Origin: Clostridiales bacterium
GTDB lineage: Bacteria > Bacillota > Clostridia > Christensenellales > UBA1242
NCBI GenBank assembly: GCA_918292005.1
Contig: CAKJZJ010000004.1
Coordinates: forward strand, 33,264 to 97,263
DNA length: 64,000 nt
Direction: 5' to 3'
Positions within the stretch are counted from its first letter, which is position 1. Every line of letters starts with the position of its first letter. This document shows, in pieces, positions 35,678 through 44,372 of this stretch. The notes under the pieces were generated by a model. The model made no database searches, was not told the origin of the DNA, and was given only the letters and a program-made list of their open reading frames with translations. The translations under genes and the position numbers were made by a program.

Positions 35678-36193
35678 TCACCTCACCAAAATTTTTTTCA
35701 TTAATATAATTAGATTATTTTCATATTCTTCCATGGTTCCTAGATTATTTACTTCATAATCGTGGGGAATGTCGTTGTGCCATTCTAGGTATGAAGCAGT
35801 ATCAGATTTTGTGTGGTCGTGTCGATTTCTTTTAAATCCATTTATTTTCACAAATATAAAACCTAGTTGCTTTAAAGCATCAAAATCTGGCGTACGACAA
35901 TCGTCATTTGTGATAATACCTTTAAAGTTTTTATATTTTTTTAATTTTTGTTTAAAGGTATCTATAATAAATTCTGGATTTTCTGCTCTGATTTTTCGCC
36001 CTAAATATTGCAATAATTCGCCATCTTGTTCTCCATGCATTCGAGTATGGATAAACTTATAAAAGTGTTTTTGTAGTTTGTATAGTGGGGCGGCAAGTTT
36101 GATATTGACTATTCTGTAATGCTTTTTCAATATTTTAATTGCTGTATTTTTGCCATATTCACTAGGGGCCAAAAAACAAATCATTATACTCAT
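35678..36193 (-). CDS. deoxynucleoside monophosphate kinase-like P-loop protein
   Basis: The 171-residue protein has a Walker A-like APSEYGKNT near the N terminus and the arrangement of phage-type dNMP kinases: KLAAPLYKLQ, GELLQYLGRKIR, NPEFIIDTF, then a strand and acidic segment GIITNDDCRTPDFDALKQLG. Such kinases phosphorylate dNMPs during phage infection. The P-loop glycine usual at the first position is replaced by alanine. AAGGAG precedes the ATG by 5 bases. A palindrome resembling the one in the cluster's first promoter stands just upstream. Confidence 0.75.
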   Translation of the reverse strand: MSIMICFLAPSEYGKNTAIKILKKHYRIVNIKLAAPLYKLQKHFYKFIHTRMHGEQDGELLQYLGRKIRAENPEFIIDTFKQKLKKYKNFKGIITNDDCRTPDFDALKQLGFIFVKINGFKRNRHDHTKSDTASYLEWHNDIPHDYEVNNLGTMEEYENNLIILMKKILVR

Positions 36194-36210
36194 TTATACT
36201 CCTTATATAT

Positions 36211-36227
36211 TGTGTAAAATTTACGCA
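36211..36227 (-). promoter_or_regulatory. second operator-like palindrome of the nucleotide cluster
   Basis: TGTGTAAA-A-TTTACGCA is nearly identical to the perfect palindrome at 36961-36979. On the minus strand it sits in the same place relative to a CAATAT box, but the -35 position reads AAAACA, so it may be an internal operator or a weak regulated promoter. Confidence 0.55.
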
Positions 36228-36262
36228 TTTGTTTTGTTTTTTAAACACATCTAGTGATGTGT

Positions 36263-36940
36263 TTATTTATAAAAACTAATATTAGTCTGTTTGTTTGTAA
36301 ATGAATATAGTTTAGTCGTTTTCTTATTATCTATTTTTTGTGTTAAGTTTGTTTCTTGAATAATATTGTCTGATAATAATTTTTTTCTAAAATTTCTTCG
36401 GTCAAGTTTTTTATCTAAAATTTTTTCGTAAACCATTTGTAGATCTGGTAGGGTGAATGTAGTAGGGAATAATTTTCTTATAATGGTTGTTGTGAATACT
36501 TTTTCTTTTAGGTTTTGTATGGCTTTTTCTAATATGTCTTTATGGTCATAGCCTAGTTCTGGGATTCGATCTATTTCGAACCAATCGGCATCTGATGCTT
36601 TCTCTGTTTGTTTAAAAACCTGAATAATACTGCTATCACATACTCCCATATATGCTAGGGCAACCATCCTTTTTAGTGGTGACCTTTTAGGATTATCGAA
36701 TACACCAAACAATTCAAAATCGACGTTTTTAATATGAGTTTTTTCGTACATTTCTCGCATCATTGCTTCTTTACCTGTCTCTGTATTGTAGGCGCATCCA
36801 CCAATTAATATCCATTTGTTTTTAAATGGTTCGTTCTTTCTTTTGATAAGAAGTACTTTAAATTTACCTTTATCAACTGTAAATAGCGCTAATACAACGT
36901 GTATTCCTTGGTTGTCATATCTTTTATCATTTACATTCAT
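36263..36940 (-). CDS. NrtR-like regulator: Nudix domain plus winged helix
   Basis: The 225-residue protein has an N-terminal Nudix domain with a slightly degenerate box (GGCAYNTETGKEAMMREMYE, where the second glutamate of the EE pair is lysine). A C-terminal winged helix follows (FTLPDLQMVYEKILDKKLDR, NFRKKLL), the layout of NrtR regulators that sense ADP-ribose-type ligands. It is the first gene of the minus-strand cluster. A perfect palindrome lies between the -35 and -10 of its own promoter, which suggests autoregulation. ATG 36940 follows GGAGG by 6 bases. Catalytic activity is doubtful. Confidence 0.82.
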   Translation of the reverse strand: MNVNDKRYDNQGIHVVLALFTVDKGKFKVLLIKRKNEPFKNKWILIGGCAYNTETGKEAMMREMYEKTHIKNVDFELFGVFDNPKRSPLKRMVALAYMGVCDSSIIQVFKQTEKASDADWFEIDRIPELGYDHKDILEKAIQNLKEKVFTTTIIRKLFPTTFTLPDLQMVYEKILDKKLDRRNFRKKLLSDNIIQETNLTQKIDNKKTTKLYSFTNKQTNISFYK

Positions 36941-36957
36941 CTCCAACCTCCACTTAT

Positions 36958-36986
36958 ATTATGTGTAAATTTTACACATTTGTCAA
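36958..36986 (-). promoter_or_regulatory. promoter with embedded palindromic operator
   Basis: Minus-strand TTGACA (36981-36986) and CATAAT (36958-36963) are 17 bases apart. The spacer is filled by the perfect inverted repeat ATGTGTAAA-T-TTTACACAT (36961-36979), so a bound repressor would block RNA polymerase. Confidence 0.75.
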
Positions 36987-37046
36987 CAATATTTTGAAAG
37001 TTTTTAATCATTAACAAAATTTTTTATTTTTTACATAAGTAATATT

Positions 37047-38126
37047 ATGACAAATTACAATGATTTTATAGTAGATATCAAACAATTAAGAAGTAATATT
37101 ATAAATATAAGAGCATTATGTGGGTGGGACGTCCGATATTGTGCTATTGTAAAAGCCAATGCATACGGTCTAGGTGCTATGCATGTATGCCAAAATATCA
37201 CTGATTTAGTTGATTTTTTTGCCGTGGCAACATTTAAGGAAGCTGTGCAGATAAGAGAAGTAGATGCTGATACTAGAATACTCGTTTTGGGTGCTGTGGA
37301 TATTGAGAATATTCAGATATGTTCCGATCTAAATATTTCTATCAGCATTGGTAATTATGCTCAATTAAATAAAATAGCAGATAGATTAAGTGGTAAAATA
37401 CATATACATCTACAAGTAAATACGGGATTAAATAGATATGGTTTTAGGTCGACGATAGAATTCAAAAAAGCATTGCATTTGATAGAACTATCTGAAAATA
37501 TGGTATTAGAGGGTGTTTATTCACATTTTGCTACCAAACAAAACGATATCAATTTTATTAATAAGCAATACTACAAGTTTATTCAATATAAAAATTACGT
37601 GAAAAATAAAGACATAATATTTCACATTGCAAATTCATTTGCAACAATTTATGATAATAGATTGAGATTGCAAATGGTAAGGACTGGTATGTTGATGTAT
37701 GGTGGTATAGATGGTGGCCTTGGCAATGAACCAGTACTGAGTATAAAATCGCATATTATTAATATTAATAACATAAAAAAGGGAGATAGTGTAGGCTACG
37801 ATAGGACATTTGTGGCGAAAAAAAAGATGATTATTGCTATCGTGCCTATGGGGTATGCAGATGGTTTAGATAGAAGATTGTCTAATAAATTCTGTTTGTT
37901 GGTCAATGGCAAAAAGTGTCGTATAATAGGTAATATTTGTATGGATGTTTGTATGATTGATATTACAGATGTGGGTGCCCAATTAGGTGATGAAGTGGTG
38001 ATTTTGGGTAAACAGGGCACAAATGGTATTAGTTTACAAGATTATGCTAGTGTTCTCAATACGTCAATATATGATGTTTTATTAAAATTTAATTATAGAA
38101 GAATGAATTATGTTCTTGTCAAATAA
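37047..38126 (+). CDS. alr: alanine racemase
   Basis: This PLP enzyme makes D-alanine for peptidoglycan. The 359-residue protein has the PLP lysine in AIVKANAYGLG, QVNTGLNRYGF, RTGMLMYGG, and the catalytic tyrosine region GYDRTFVAKK with MGYADGLDR. The C-terminal domain has GNICMDVCMID. The start ATG has little Shine-Dalgarno complementarity. It is divergent from the regulator gene, about 60 bp from that promoter, so both share the intergenic region. Confidence 0.96.
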   Translation: MTNYNDFIVDIKQLRSNIINIRALCGWDVRYCAIVKANAYGLGAMHVCQNITDLVDFFAVATFKEAVQIREVDADTRILVLGAVDIENIQICSDLNISISIGNYAQLNKIADRLSGKIHIHLQVNTGLNRYGFRSTIEFKKALHLIELSENMVLEGVYSHFATKQNDINFINKQYYKFIQYKNYVKNKDIIFHIANSFATIYDNRLRLQMVRTGMLMYGGIDGGLGNEPVLSIKSHIININNIKKGDSVGYDRTFVAKKKMIIAIVPMGYADGLDRRLSNKFCLLVNGKKCRIIGNICMDVCMIDITDVGAQLGDEVVILGKQGTNGISLQDYASVLNTSIYDVLLKFNYRRMNYVLVK

Positions 38127-38274
38127 ATATGCAGAATTATTAATAATTATACATTATAAAACATAATTTAAACAAAAACCAAATTGTACTATTGATTTGC
38201 TATAATGTGATATTTATTGTATACTAATATATAGAAATGTGACATAGAAAAAGTTTTTATAAGGGATATAACAT

Positions 38275-38817
38275 ATGAGAATAGTAGCGGGTAAACACAA
38301 AGGTTTGGTTTTATCAACATTTAATGCAGAGAATATTAGGCCAACAATCGATAGAGTTAGAGAGGCTATTTTTAGCAAGATTCAATTTGATATAAAAGAT
38401 TCTGTTGTATTGGACTTGTTCGGTGGTACGGGTGCTATTAGTCTAGAATTTTTAAGCCGTGGAGCAAAGCGTGTTGTAACTGTAGATAATAGTAAAACTA
38501 GTATAAAACTTATAACTGAGAATTTTAAAAAAGCAGGTGAAAAGCCAGATTTATACGAATGTGACTATTTGGTAGCATTGGGTAAATTTATTTCTATGGA
38601 ATTTGATTTTATATTTTTAGACCCACCTTTTGATACCGATTATGCACCTATTGCAATGCATGCTATCGCTAGTAATAAATTACTCAAACCTACAGGTATG
38701 ATAATTTATGAACATGCTTTAAACAAAGAATTTGGTATTCCTCAAGAGTATGTTTTATTAGATGAAAAGAAATATGGTAGCGTTGGAGTGTCTTTCATAG
38801 GTGTGAAGAATGATTAG
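38275..38817 (+). CDS. rsmD: 16S rRNA (guanine966-N2)-methyltransferase RsmD
   Basis: The 180-residue SAM-dependent methyltransferase has the family start MRIVAGKHKGLVL, RPTIDRVREAIFS, the SAM motif VLDLFGGTGAISLEFLSRGA and the catalytic DPPF. It methylates G966 of 16S rRNA during 30S assembly. The coaD gene that often follows is absent; a small Smr-like gene overlaps its end by 8 bases. Confidence 0.95.
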   Translation: MRIVAGKHKGLVLSTFNAENIRPTIDRVREAIFSKIQFDIKDSVVLDLFGGTGAISLEFLSRGAKRVVTVDNSKTSIKLITENFKKAGEKPDLYECDYLVALGKFISMEFDFIFLDPPFDTDYAPIAMHAIASNKLLKPTGMIIYEHALNKEFGIPQEYVLLDEKKYGSVGVSFIGVKND

Positions 38818-39148
38818 GATTATTAATATAAAAGAGAATAATCCTAATGCCGACTATGCAATGTTTCTTGTAGATGAAGAAATAAAATATTCAAAAGCAG
38901 TGGGCAATCGTGTGGTTATAATTATACATGGTTATGGTTCTCATGGTAAAGGTGGTACCATCAAGGAGTATATCAAGTCGTATTTACCTTCTTTAAAAAA
39001 GAAAGGCATAATCTCAGATTATGTCTTTGGTGAGAATTGGGGAGAACTAAATGATGCGAGAAAAAAGATATGTGAGATTGCACCAGAAATAATTTTGAAA
39101 GAGAATCTATCTAGATTGAATGCCGGTGTTTCTGTAATACTTATATGA
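38810..39148 (+). CDS. Smr-domain-like small protein
   Basis: The 112-residue protein contains VVIIIHGYGSHGKGGTIKEY followed by a hydrophobic strand and FGENWGELNDARK, the pattern of Smr domains found in MutS2, which nick or bind nucleic acid. The usual second strand motif is weak. It is translationally coupled to rsmD (overlap). Alternative annotation: uncharacterised protein. Confidence 0.68.
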   Translation: MIRIINIKENNPNADYAMFLVDEEIKYSKAVGNRVVIIIHGYGSHGKGGTIKEYIKSYLPSLKKKGIISDYVFGENWGELNDARKKICEIAPEIILKENLSRLNAGVSVILI

Positions 39149-39161
39149 TAGTATTGGCTAT

Positions 39162-39605
39162 CTATAGGTATTTTTTTAATGATTCTACAAAGGCTTCTTC
39201 GTATTCAATGATTTTTTGGACAATACCTAATAGTTTACTATTTTTAGATGGGTAATCGCCTTTTGCTTTAATTAATTGTGTTATTCCCATAGTTGTGCCT
39301 TCGACTAACATTTGGGCATGGTGTGATGATTCATTATTTATCAGTGTCTTCATTTTAATACTTGTGAAAGACATTCCTTTTAGAAATGGATTGATATCTA
39401 TTGTCTTATGTTTAATGGATTTGGATAGTGCTTCTATACTTTTTGTACTTTCCAAATAGTATTGATTTTGCTTTCTAAGCAGATCTTCTAGACTTTTGTT
39501 TTCGATTTTTTCAATTAAACAATCTATAGCAAAACTCGCCATTCTTACATTTTTATATGCTTCATCAATGAGTTTAGTTGTGATTTCGTATTCTTCTTTA
39601 TCCAT
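39162..39605 (-). CDS. helical cytoplasmic protein of unknown function
   Basis: The 147-residue protein is all-helical, with four long amphipathic segments resembling a ferritin-like or four-helix bundle. It contains NNESSHHAQMLVEGTTMGI, a block I associate with a widespread uncharacterised clostridial family. Paired histidines and glutamates could bind metal, but no canonical ExxH repeat was identified. It is monocistronic, with a GGAG-type site before the ATG. Confidence 0.7.
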   Translation of the reverse strand: MDKEEYEITTKLIDEAYKNVRMASFAIDCLIEKIENKSLEDLLRKQNQYYLESTKSIEALSKSIKHKTIDINPFLKGMSFTSIKMKTLINNESSHHAQMLVEGTTMGITQLIKAKGDYPSKNSKLLGIVQKIIEYEEAFVESLKKYL

Positions 39606-39697
39606 TATGTTTACTCCTTGTTTATCTTATTATGTGATGCATTCAAAAAAATATGCTAGATTGGTGGTATTTTTTATAATAATATAATAATTAATTA

Positions 39698-39726
39698 TTG
39701 ACAAAATAGTTGTTTTGTGGTAAATT
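39698..39726 (+). promoter_or_regulatory. promoter of rplU-prp-rpmA
   Basis: TTGACA (39698-39703) and TAAATT (39721-39726) are 17 bases apart. Confidence 0.78.
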
Positions 39727-39796
39727 TGTTGTGTACCACTAGGAAAGGGTTTTAAATACCTTGGGGTATGCCCATACTGTGAGTTTGGTCAGAGGA
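39727..39796 (+). promoter_or_regulatory. probable L21 leader RNA
   Basis: About 70 bases of GC-richer, structured 5' leader (for example GTATG/CATAC and complementary CCTTGGGG-type segments) lie between the promoter and the rplU ribosome site. Firmicute rplU operons commonly carry an autoregulatory L21 leader at this spot. Identification here is by position and structure only. Confidence 0.5.
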
Positions 39797-39806
39797 GGTA
39801 AATTAC

Positions 39807-40112
39807 ATGTACGCTATAGTTACAACTGGAGGCAAACAATACAAAGTTAGCCAAGACGAAGTAATCAATGTTGAAAAATTAGATGCTAAAGTAGGCGATA
39901 AAATCAACCTTGATGTAATGATGTTGGTTGATGGTGACAAGGTTACTAATGGTAATCCTTTGGTAAAAGGTGCTGAAGTAGTTGCTGAAGTAGTAGAACA
40001 GGGCAAAGAAGAAAAAGTTGTTGTGTTCAAATACAAGGCTAAGAAAAACTACCGCAGAAAACAAGGTCACAGACAGCCTTTCACAGCATTAAAGATAATT
40101 TCGGTTAAATAA
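39807..40112 (+). CDS. rplU: 50S ribosomal protein L21
   Basis: The 101-residue protein begins MYAIVTTGGKQYKVSQ and ends KKNYRRKQGHRQPFTALKI, diagnostic of L21. It binds 23S rRNA. GAGGAGG precedes the ATG. First gene of the rplU-prp-rpmA operon. Confidence 0.98.
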   Translation: MYAIVTTGGKQYKVSQDEVINVEKLDAKVGDKINLDVMMLVDGDKVTNGNPLVKGAEVVAEVVEQGKEEKVVVFKYKAKKNYRRKQGHRQPFTALKIISVK

Positions 40113-40113
40113 T

Positions 40114-40455
40114 ATGACAAATATTAGAATTTTTAAAAGAAATGGATACATTGTCGGATTTGAATGTTCTGGTCATACTGGTTATGGAGAATATGGCAGT
40201 GATATCTTATGTGCTACGATATCTGCTTTATCACAAAGTTGTGTTTTAGGAATCAAAAAGATTTTGAAACTTAAACCAAAGGTTACAAAACGTGATAATG
40301 ATGGATATCTGAAAATTGAGTTTTCGAATATAACAGATATTGAGAATATTACAAAGGCTCAAGTATTATTTGAGACATTCAAAGTAAGTATTGAAGATTT
40401 GTTGAAAGAATACTCAGATTATATAATGATGGAGGTAATAGAGAATGTTTATTAA
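40114..40455 (+). CDS. prp: ribosomal-processing cysteine protease Prp
   Basis: The 113-residue protein has the catalytic histidine and cysteine blocks GHTGYGEYG and [13 protein letters not shown]. Prp removes the N-terminal extension of L27 in Firmicutes. It sits between rplU and rpmA, one base after the rplU stop, and overlaps rpmA by 11 bases. The L27 next to it carries the matching cleavage sequence. Confidence 0.95.
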   Translation: MTNIRIFKRNGYIVGFECSGHTGYGEYGSDILCATISALSQSCVLGIKKILKLKPKVTKRDNDGYLKIEFSNITDIENITKAQVLFETFKVSIEDLLKEYSDYIMMEVIENVY

Positions 40456-40723
40456 TATTCAACTGTTTGCTCACAAGAAAGGTCAAGGTACTTCTAAAAA
40501 TGGTCGTGACTCAAAAAGCAAACGTTTAGGTGTAAAATGTTCAGATGGACAAGTAGTGTCCGCTGGTTCTATTATCATTAGACAAAGGGGTACAAAAGTT
40601 AATGCCGGTACCAATGTGGGTGTAGGTAGAGACTATACTTTGTATGCTTTAACTGATGGTAAAGTAAAATTTGAAAATGAAACCAAAGATAAGAAAAAAG
40701 TAAGTGTTTATCCTGCTAAATAA
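40445..40723 (+). CDS. rpmA: 50S ribosomal protein L27 with cleavable N-terminal extension
   Basis: The 92-residue protein starts [20 protein letters not shown]. The INIQLF segment before AHKKG is the Prp recognition motif; processing should expose AHKKG, which reaches the peptidyl-transferase center. The rest matches L27 ([20 protein letters not shown]). Confidence 0.98.
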   Translation: MFINIQLFAHKKGQGTSKNGRDSKSKRLGVKCSDGQVVSAGSIIIRQRGTKVNAGTNVGVGRDYTLYALTDGKVKFENETKDKKKVSVYPAK

Positions 40724-40737
40724 CTTTGGTGTGTATA

Positions 40738-40767
40738 AACCAACTTTATTCGTGAAGTTGGTTTTTC
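40738..40767 (+). terminator. terminator of the rplU operon
   Basis: Stem AACCAACTT/AAGTTGGTT is followed by T5. Confidence 0.85.
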
Positions 40768-40799
40768 TGATTATATAGAGAAATAGGTATAAAACCAGA

Positions 40800-41630
40800 A
40801 TGAAATATACGGAATATGACGATTACATTGAGGTCAAAAGCGACGGTGACTTTGATGTAAAACAGACACTTGAGTGTGGTCAGGTATTTAGATACAAAGT
40901 CAGGGATTTTGGCTATACAGTATATAGTTTGAGCCATAAAGCAGATATTTATTGTCAGAATGGTACTATAAAAATTTATACCAAAGACAAAAAATATTTT
41001 ATAAAATACTTTGATTTTTGTACAAACTATGTTAGAATAAAGTCAAGGTTGGTAGCAGATCCAATTCTTAAAGATGCTGTTGGTTTTGGTAGTGGCATCA
41101 GAATACTTAATAGTGATCCATTAGAAATGCTAATAGAATTCATCATATCTCAGAATAACAATATTCCTAGAATAAAGGGAATTGTTGAAAAAATATGTGA
41201 GTCATATGGCGATGATATGGGCGACTACTATGCTTTTCCTACATTAGAACAATTGAAAAAAATTCCTTTGGATTTTTTCACAAATATCAAATGTGGGTAT
41301 AGAGATAAGTATTTATATGAAACTATTCAAAGTCTGGGCGATGGCGAAATAATAAATAACATCATGAATATGAATACAGCCGATGCTCGAAAAGAGTTGT
41401 GCAGGTTTAAGGGCATTGGTCGTAAGGTTGCTGATTGTATTTTATTGTTTGGTTTTCATCGTACTGATGTATTCCCAACAGATACTTGGGTGATACAGGC
41501 TTACAACAAAATATTTGGGACCAATGAAAATAATGCAACATTGATATCCACTAAATTTGTTGATAGGTTTGGAGATTTGTCTGGATATGCTCAACAATAT
41601 TTATTTTATCAAATGAGAGAAAATAGTTAG
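40800..41630 (+). CDS. ogg: 8-oxoguanine DNA glycosylase (OGG1-type HhH-GPD)
   Basis: The 276-residue protein has the OGG N-terminal domain (TLECGQVFRY), SQNNNIPRIKGIVEKI, and the helix-hairpin-helix-GPD signature LCRFKGIGRKVADCILLFGF with the catalytic lysine and the aspartate in VFPTDTWV. It removes oxidised guanine and nicks the strand. The NYN-domain gene follows with 9 bases between. Confidence 0.93.
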   Translation: MKYTEYDDYIEVKSDGDFDVKQTLECGQVFRYKVRDFGYTVYSLSHKADIYCQNGTIKIYTKDKKYFIKYFDFCTNYVRIKSRLVADPILKDAVGFGSGIRILNSDPLEMLIEFIISQNNNIPRIKGIVEKICESYGDDMGDYYAFPTLEQLKKIPLDFFTNIKCGYRDKYLYETIQSLGDGEIINNIMNMNTADARKELCRFKGIGRKVADCILLFGFHRTDVFPTDTWVIQAYNKIFGTNENNATLISTKFVDRFGDLSGYAQQYLFYQMRENS

Positions 41631-41639
41631 GAGAAAATT

Positions 41640-42473
41640 ATGAAAGAGAAAAAGATTGCATTATTAGTCGATGTAGACAATGTAAAAATTGGTGGAGAAG
41701 CTTTCGATGAATTGTATGATAAACTAACTGCTATGGGTGATGTAGTATATTGTAAGTTCTATGGCTACAATGATAGAAAGCATCTATACCTAAGTGAAGT
41801 AATCGCTAAATACGGTTACGAGACTGCACCATTTATGAGATTCAAGAAAAGATATAGTCAATTAGATTCTAGAATTCTTGTAGATGCTGTTAGATTAAGC
41901 TATACAAAACCAGAAATTGATACTTATTGTATCGTTGCTGGTGATGGCGATTTAATCCCATTACTAGTAGAATTAAAGAGCAGTGGCAAAACTGTAATTG
42001 ATGTTAATACAGAATATCAAGAAATGAACTATCATATGTTTGATACTCATATTACACTTAATAAGATCAATTCCAGCAATGATGCTTATACATCTAGGGG
42101 TAAAAAGTCTGCTCCTGCAAAGAAACCTGCCAAGAAAGCAGCTCCTGCACCAGCACCTAGAGTAACAACAACTACTACTACAACTAAGACATATTCTAAA
42201 CCTGCACCTGTAGAAGAAGATTATTATGAAGAAACTGCATACGATAATGATCAACTAAGTGAAATGTTGAAAGACATCACTGATAGATATAGTGAATTAG
42301 ACTTCAGTGACAATAGTGATATTGATAAAAAGGTTGAACTTATCAAAGATATTGAAGTTCTTATTGATGACGAAACTAAGAAGGGTGAAGGTCTTAATAG
42401 TAAAAATGCTGATGTTCGTCAAATATTTGTTGAATTACAAAATATTGTTGATGATATGAAAAATGCATTGTAA
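41640..42473 (+). CDS. NYN-domain (PIN-like) protein with Ala/Pro/Thr linker
   Basis: The 277-residue protein has an NYN/LabA-type nuclease fold with LLVDVDNVKIGG, a conserved DSRILVDAVRL and CIVAGDGDLIPLLVELKSSG, whose acidic residues would bind metal. A Lys/Ala/Pro and poly-Thr linker (about 155-195) connects to an acidic helical C-terminal domain. NYN proteins are usually RNases or RNA-processing factors. A promoter was not identified, so it is probably co-transcribed with ogg. Confidence 0.88.
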   Translation: MKEKKIALLVDVDNVKIGGEAFDELYDKLTAMGDVVYCKFYGYNDRKHLYLSEVIAKYGYETAPFMRFKKRYSQLDSRILVDAVRLSYTKPEIDTYCIVAGDGDLIPLLVELKSSGKTVIDVNTEYQEMNYHMFDTHITLNKINSSNDAYTSRGKKSAPAKKPAKKAAPAPAPRVTTTTTTTKTYSKPAPVEEDYYEETAYDNDQLSEMLKDITDRYSELDFSDNSDIDKKVELIKDIEVLIDDETKKGEGLNSKNADVRQIFVELQNIVDDMKNAL

Positions 42474-42488
42474 TCATTAAAATGTATA

Positions 42489-42522
42489 AAAAATCTACGG
42501 CTTTATGTTCGTAGATTTTTTT
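42489..42522 (+). terminator. terminator after NYN gene
   Basis: Stem AAATCTACG/CGTAGATTT with a 10-base loop is followed by T-rich sequence. Confidence 0.82.
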
Positions 42523-42704
42523 TATTTTGCAATATATAGCAAATTTTATGAATTGAATCCATTTTTTGTTTGGAATAAATATAAAAAAATGCTTATAAAT
42601 ATTCATTTAACAATATTTTAATATGGTATTTATTTTCTATAATTATTATGATATAATATTTATATGAAAAATGGAGAGTAATCACACTATAGTGGAGGTT
42701 GCTT

Positions 42705-43700
42705 ATGAATATATTGCTAAGTACGGGGCTGTGGATAGGAATAAGTATTGCAGTTGTTTTTGTTATGCTGATTGCAGTATTTTTTGGAACAGTTCCAGTT
42801 AACTTGTGGGTAAAGTCGACATTTAGTGGTGCATATATTCCAGCACGAAAACTTGTTGGAATGAAATTGAGAAATGTAGATGTTGCATTAATAGTAAAAT
42901 GCTATATAAATGCAACTAAAGCAGGTGTAAAGATAACAATATCTGATCTAGAGACTCACTATTTGGCTGGTGGTAATATAGAAAGAGTGGTAGAGGCACT
43001 GATTGTTGCTCATGGTGCTAAAATCAATTTGTCGGTTGATAATGCGAAGGCAATTGATTTGGCTAATCGAGATATATTACTGGCTGTTCAGAACTGTGTT
43101 ACTCCAGTGGTCATTACAACACCACCAATATCTGCTGTTGCCTGTGATGGTATCGAATTGATAGTTAAAATACGTATTACGGTACAGAGCAATATAGAAA
43201 AATTAATTGGTGGAGCAGGAGAAGAGACTATTCTAGCAAGGGTTGGTGAAGGCGTGGTAAGTGTGGTTGGTTCTGCGAAAAACCACCAATTAGTGCTAGA
43301 AAATCCAGATGCTATTAGTAAGTCTGTATTATCCAAGGGTTTGGATAAAGGAACTGCGTTCGAAATACTAAGTATTGATGTCGCGGATATAGACATAGGT
43401 AGAAACGTAGGAGCAAAATTACAGGCAGAAAAGGCTGAGGCTGATGTACAAATAGCTAATGCAAGAGCAGAAGAGCGTAGAGCAATGGCAATTGCTGCAG
43501 AGCAAGAAATGAAAGCTAAAACACAAGAAATGCATGCAAAATTATTAAATGCTCAGTCTGAAGTTCCTAGAGCTATAAGTATGGCATTTAAATCGGGTAA
43601 TATTGGGGTTATGGATTACTATAGAATGCAGAATATACAAGCAGATACGCATATGAGAAATTCTATAGGCGATTCAAAAGGTGGAGAAATCAATAATTAA
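42705..43700 (+). CDS. floA: flotillin-like protein FloA
   Basis: The 331-residue protein has one N-terminal membrane segment, then the SPFH/YqfA region (VPVNLWVKSTFSGAYIPARK, TPPISAVACDGIELIVKIRI) and an Ala/Glu-rich coiled coil (AEKAEADVQIANARAEERRA). FloA organises membrane microdomains. ATG 42705 is 7 bases after GGAGG. In Bacillus an NfeD gene precedes it; here none does. Confidence 0.95.
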   Translation: MNILLSTGLWIGISIAVVFVMLIAVFFGTVPVNLWVKSTFSGAYIPARKLVGMKLRNVDVALIVKCYINATKAGVKITISDLETHYLAGGNIERVVEALIVAHGAKINLSVDNAKAIDLANRDILLAVQNCVTPVVITTPPISAVACDGIELIVKIRITVQSNIEKLIGGAGEETILARVGEGVVSVVGSAKNHQLVLENPDAISKSVLSKGLDKGTAFEILSIDVADIDIGRNVGAKLQAEKAEADVQIANARAEERRAMAIAAEQEMKAKTQEMHAKLLNAQSEVPRAISMAFKSGNIGVMDYYRMQNIQADTHMRNSIGDSKGGEINN

Positions 43701-43717
43701 TTAGAGTGAGAATTGTT

Positions 43718-44302
43718 ATGTTAGAACTCATTATTGAACATCCAATGTTTTGTATTTTGTCGGCAGTGGGAATGCTTATATTCTTTTTGGTGCTATTTAA
43801 AATAGGCAACTGGCTTGAAAAGGTAGATTGGTCAGGTCAAAGCAAATCAAAAGAATCGAGTAAAAAAGAAACAACGATAAAAGAAGTAAAAGAAAAGGTA
43901 GCTTCGTCAGATACATCGAAAATTGTAGGTGATATTAAAGAAAAATCTAGTGATGATAAAGAATCAAAATCAAACGCTGAGTCATCTAAAAATGGACCTT
44001 TAAATAATTATCTATATGATAGATATGTTGAAACGCCTTGTAGAGAAGATCATTTCCCATATTCGAGCAAGGCTAATGATGCATTCCTAACAGATGGAGA
44101 AATAGACGCTATACAAAAGCGTAAGATAAAAATCAGGGTAAAAGAAAACGAAGAAAAGAGCAATAATGCTGTCTATAAAAAATTGCAAGAAGCATCTGTA
44201 AAAGAAGAAAAAGACAGAGAAAAAATACTAGCAGAGTTTAATCAATTACCTAGATCTATGAAATTGATGATTATTCAGAATATACTCAATACCATAGAAT
44301 AA
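43718..44302 (+). CDS. membrane-anchored charged protein, floA partner position
   Basis: The 194-residue protein has an N-terminal membrane helix (residues about 9-28) and a long, highly charged Lys/Glu/Ser region with low complexity. The C-terminal part is helical. It occupies the place of yqfB between floA and yqfC but shows no similarity that I can name. The start chosen (ATG 43718) follows GTGAG. It may act with FloA at the membrane. Confidence 0.62.
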   Translation: MLELIIEHPMFCILSAVGMLIFFLVLFKIGNWLEKVDWSGQSKSKESSKKETTIKEVKEKVASSDTSKIVGDIKEKSSDDKESKSNAESSKNGPLNNYLYDRYVETPCREDHFPYSSKANDAFLTDGEIDAIQKRKIKIRVKENEEKSNNAVYKKLQEASVKEEKDREKILAEFNQLPRSMKLMIIQNILNTIE

Positions 44303-44303
44303 T

Positions 44304-44328
44304 GCGAGATATTTATCTCGCTTTTTTG
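44304..44328 (+). terminator. terminator before yqfC
   Basis: Stem GCGAGAT/ATCTCGC with an ATTT loop is followed by T6. It separates the floA unit from the sporulation genes. Confidence 0.82.
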
Positions 44329-44372
44329 TTATTAAAAAAAATCAATACTCATATATATAATATAGGTGAGTA

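Noticed and set aside
42160-42200. Possible microsatellite in the NYN gene
   Set aside because: The short ACT/ACA run encodes a poly-threonine linker in frame and is too short to be treated as a separate repeat.
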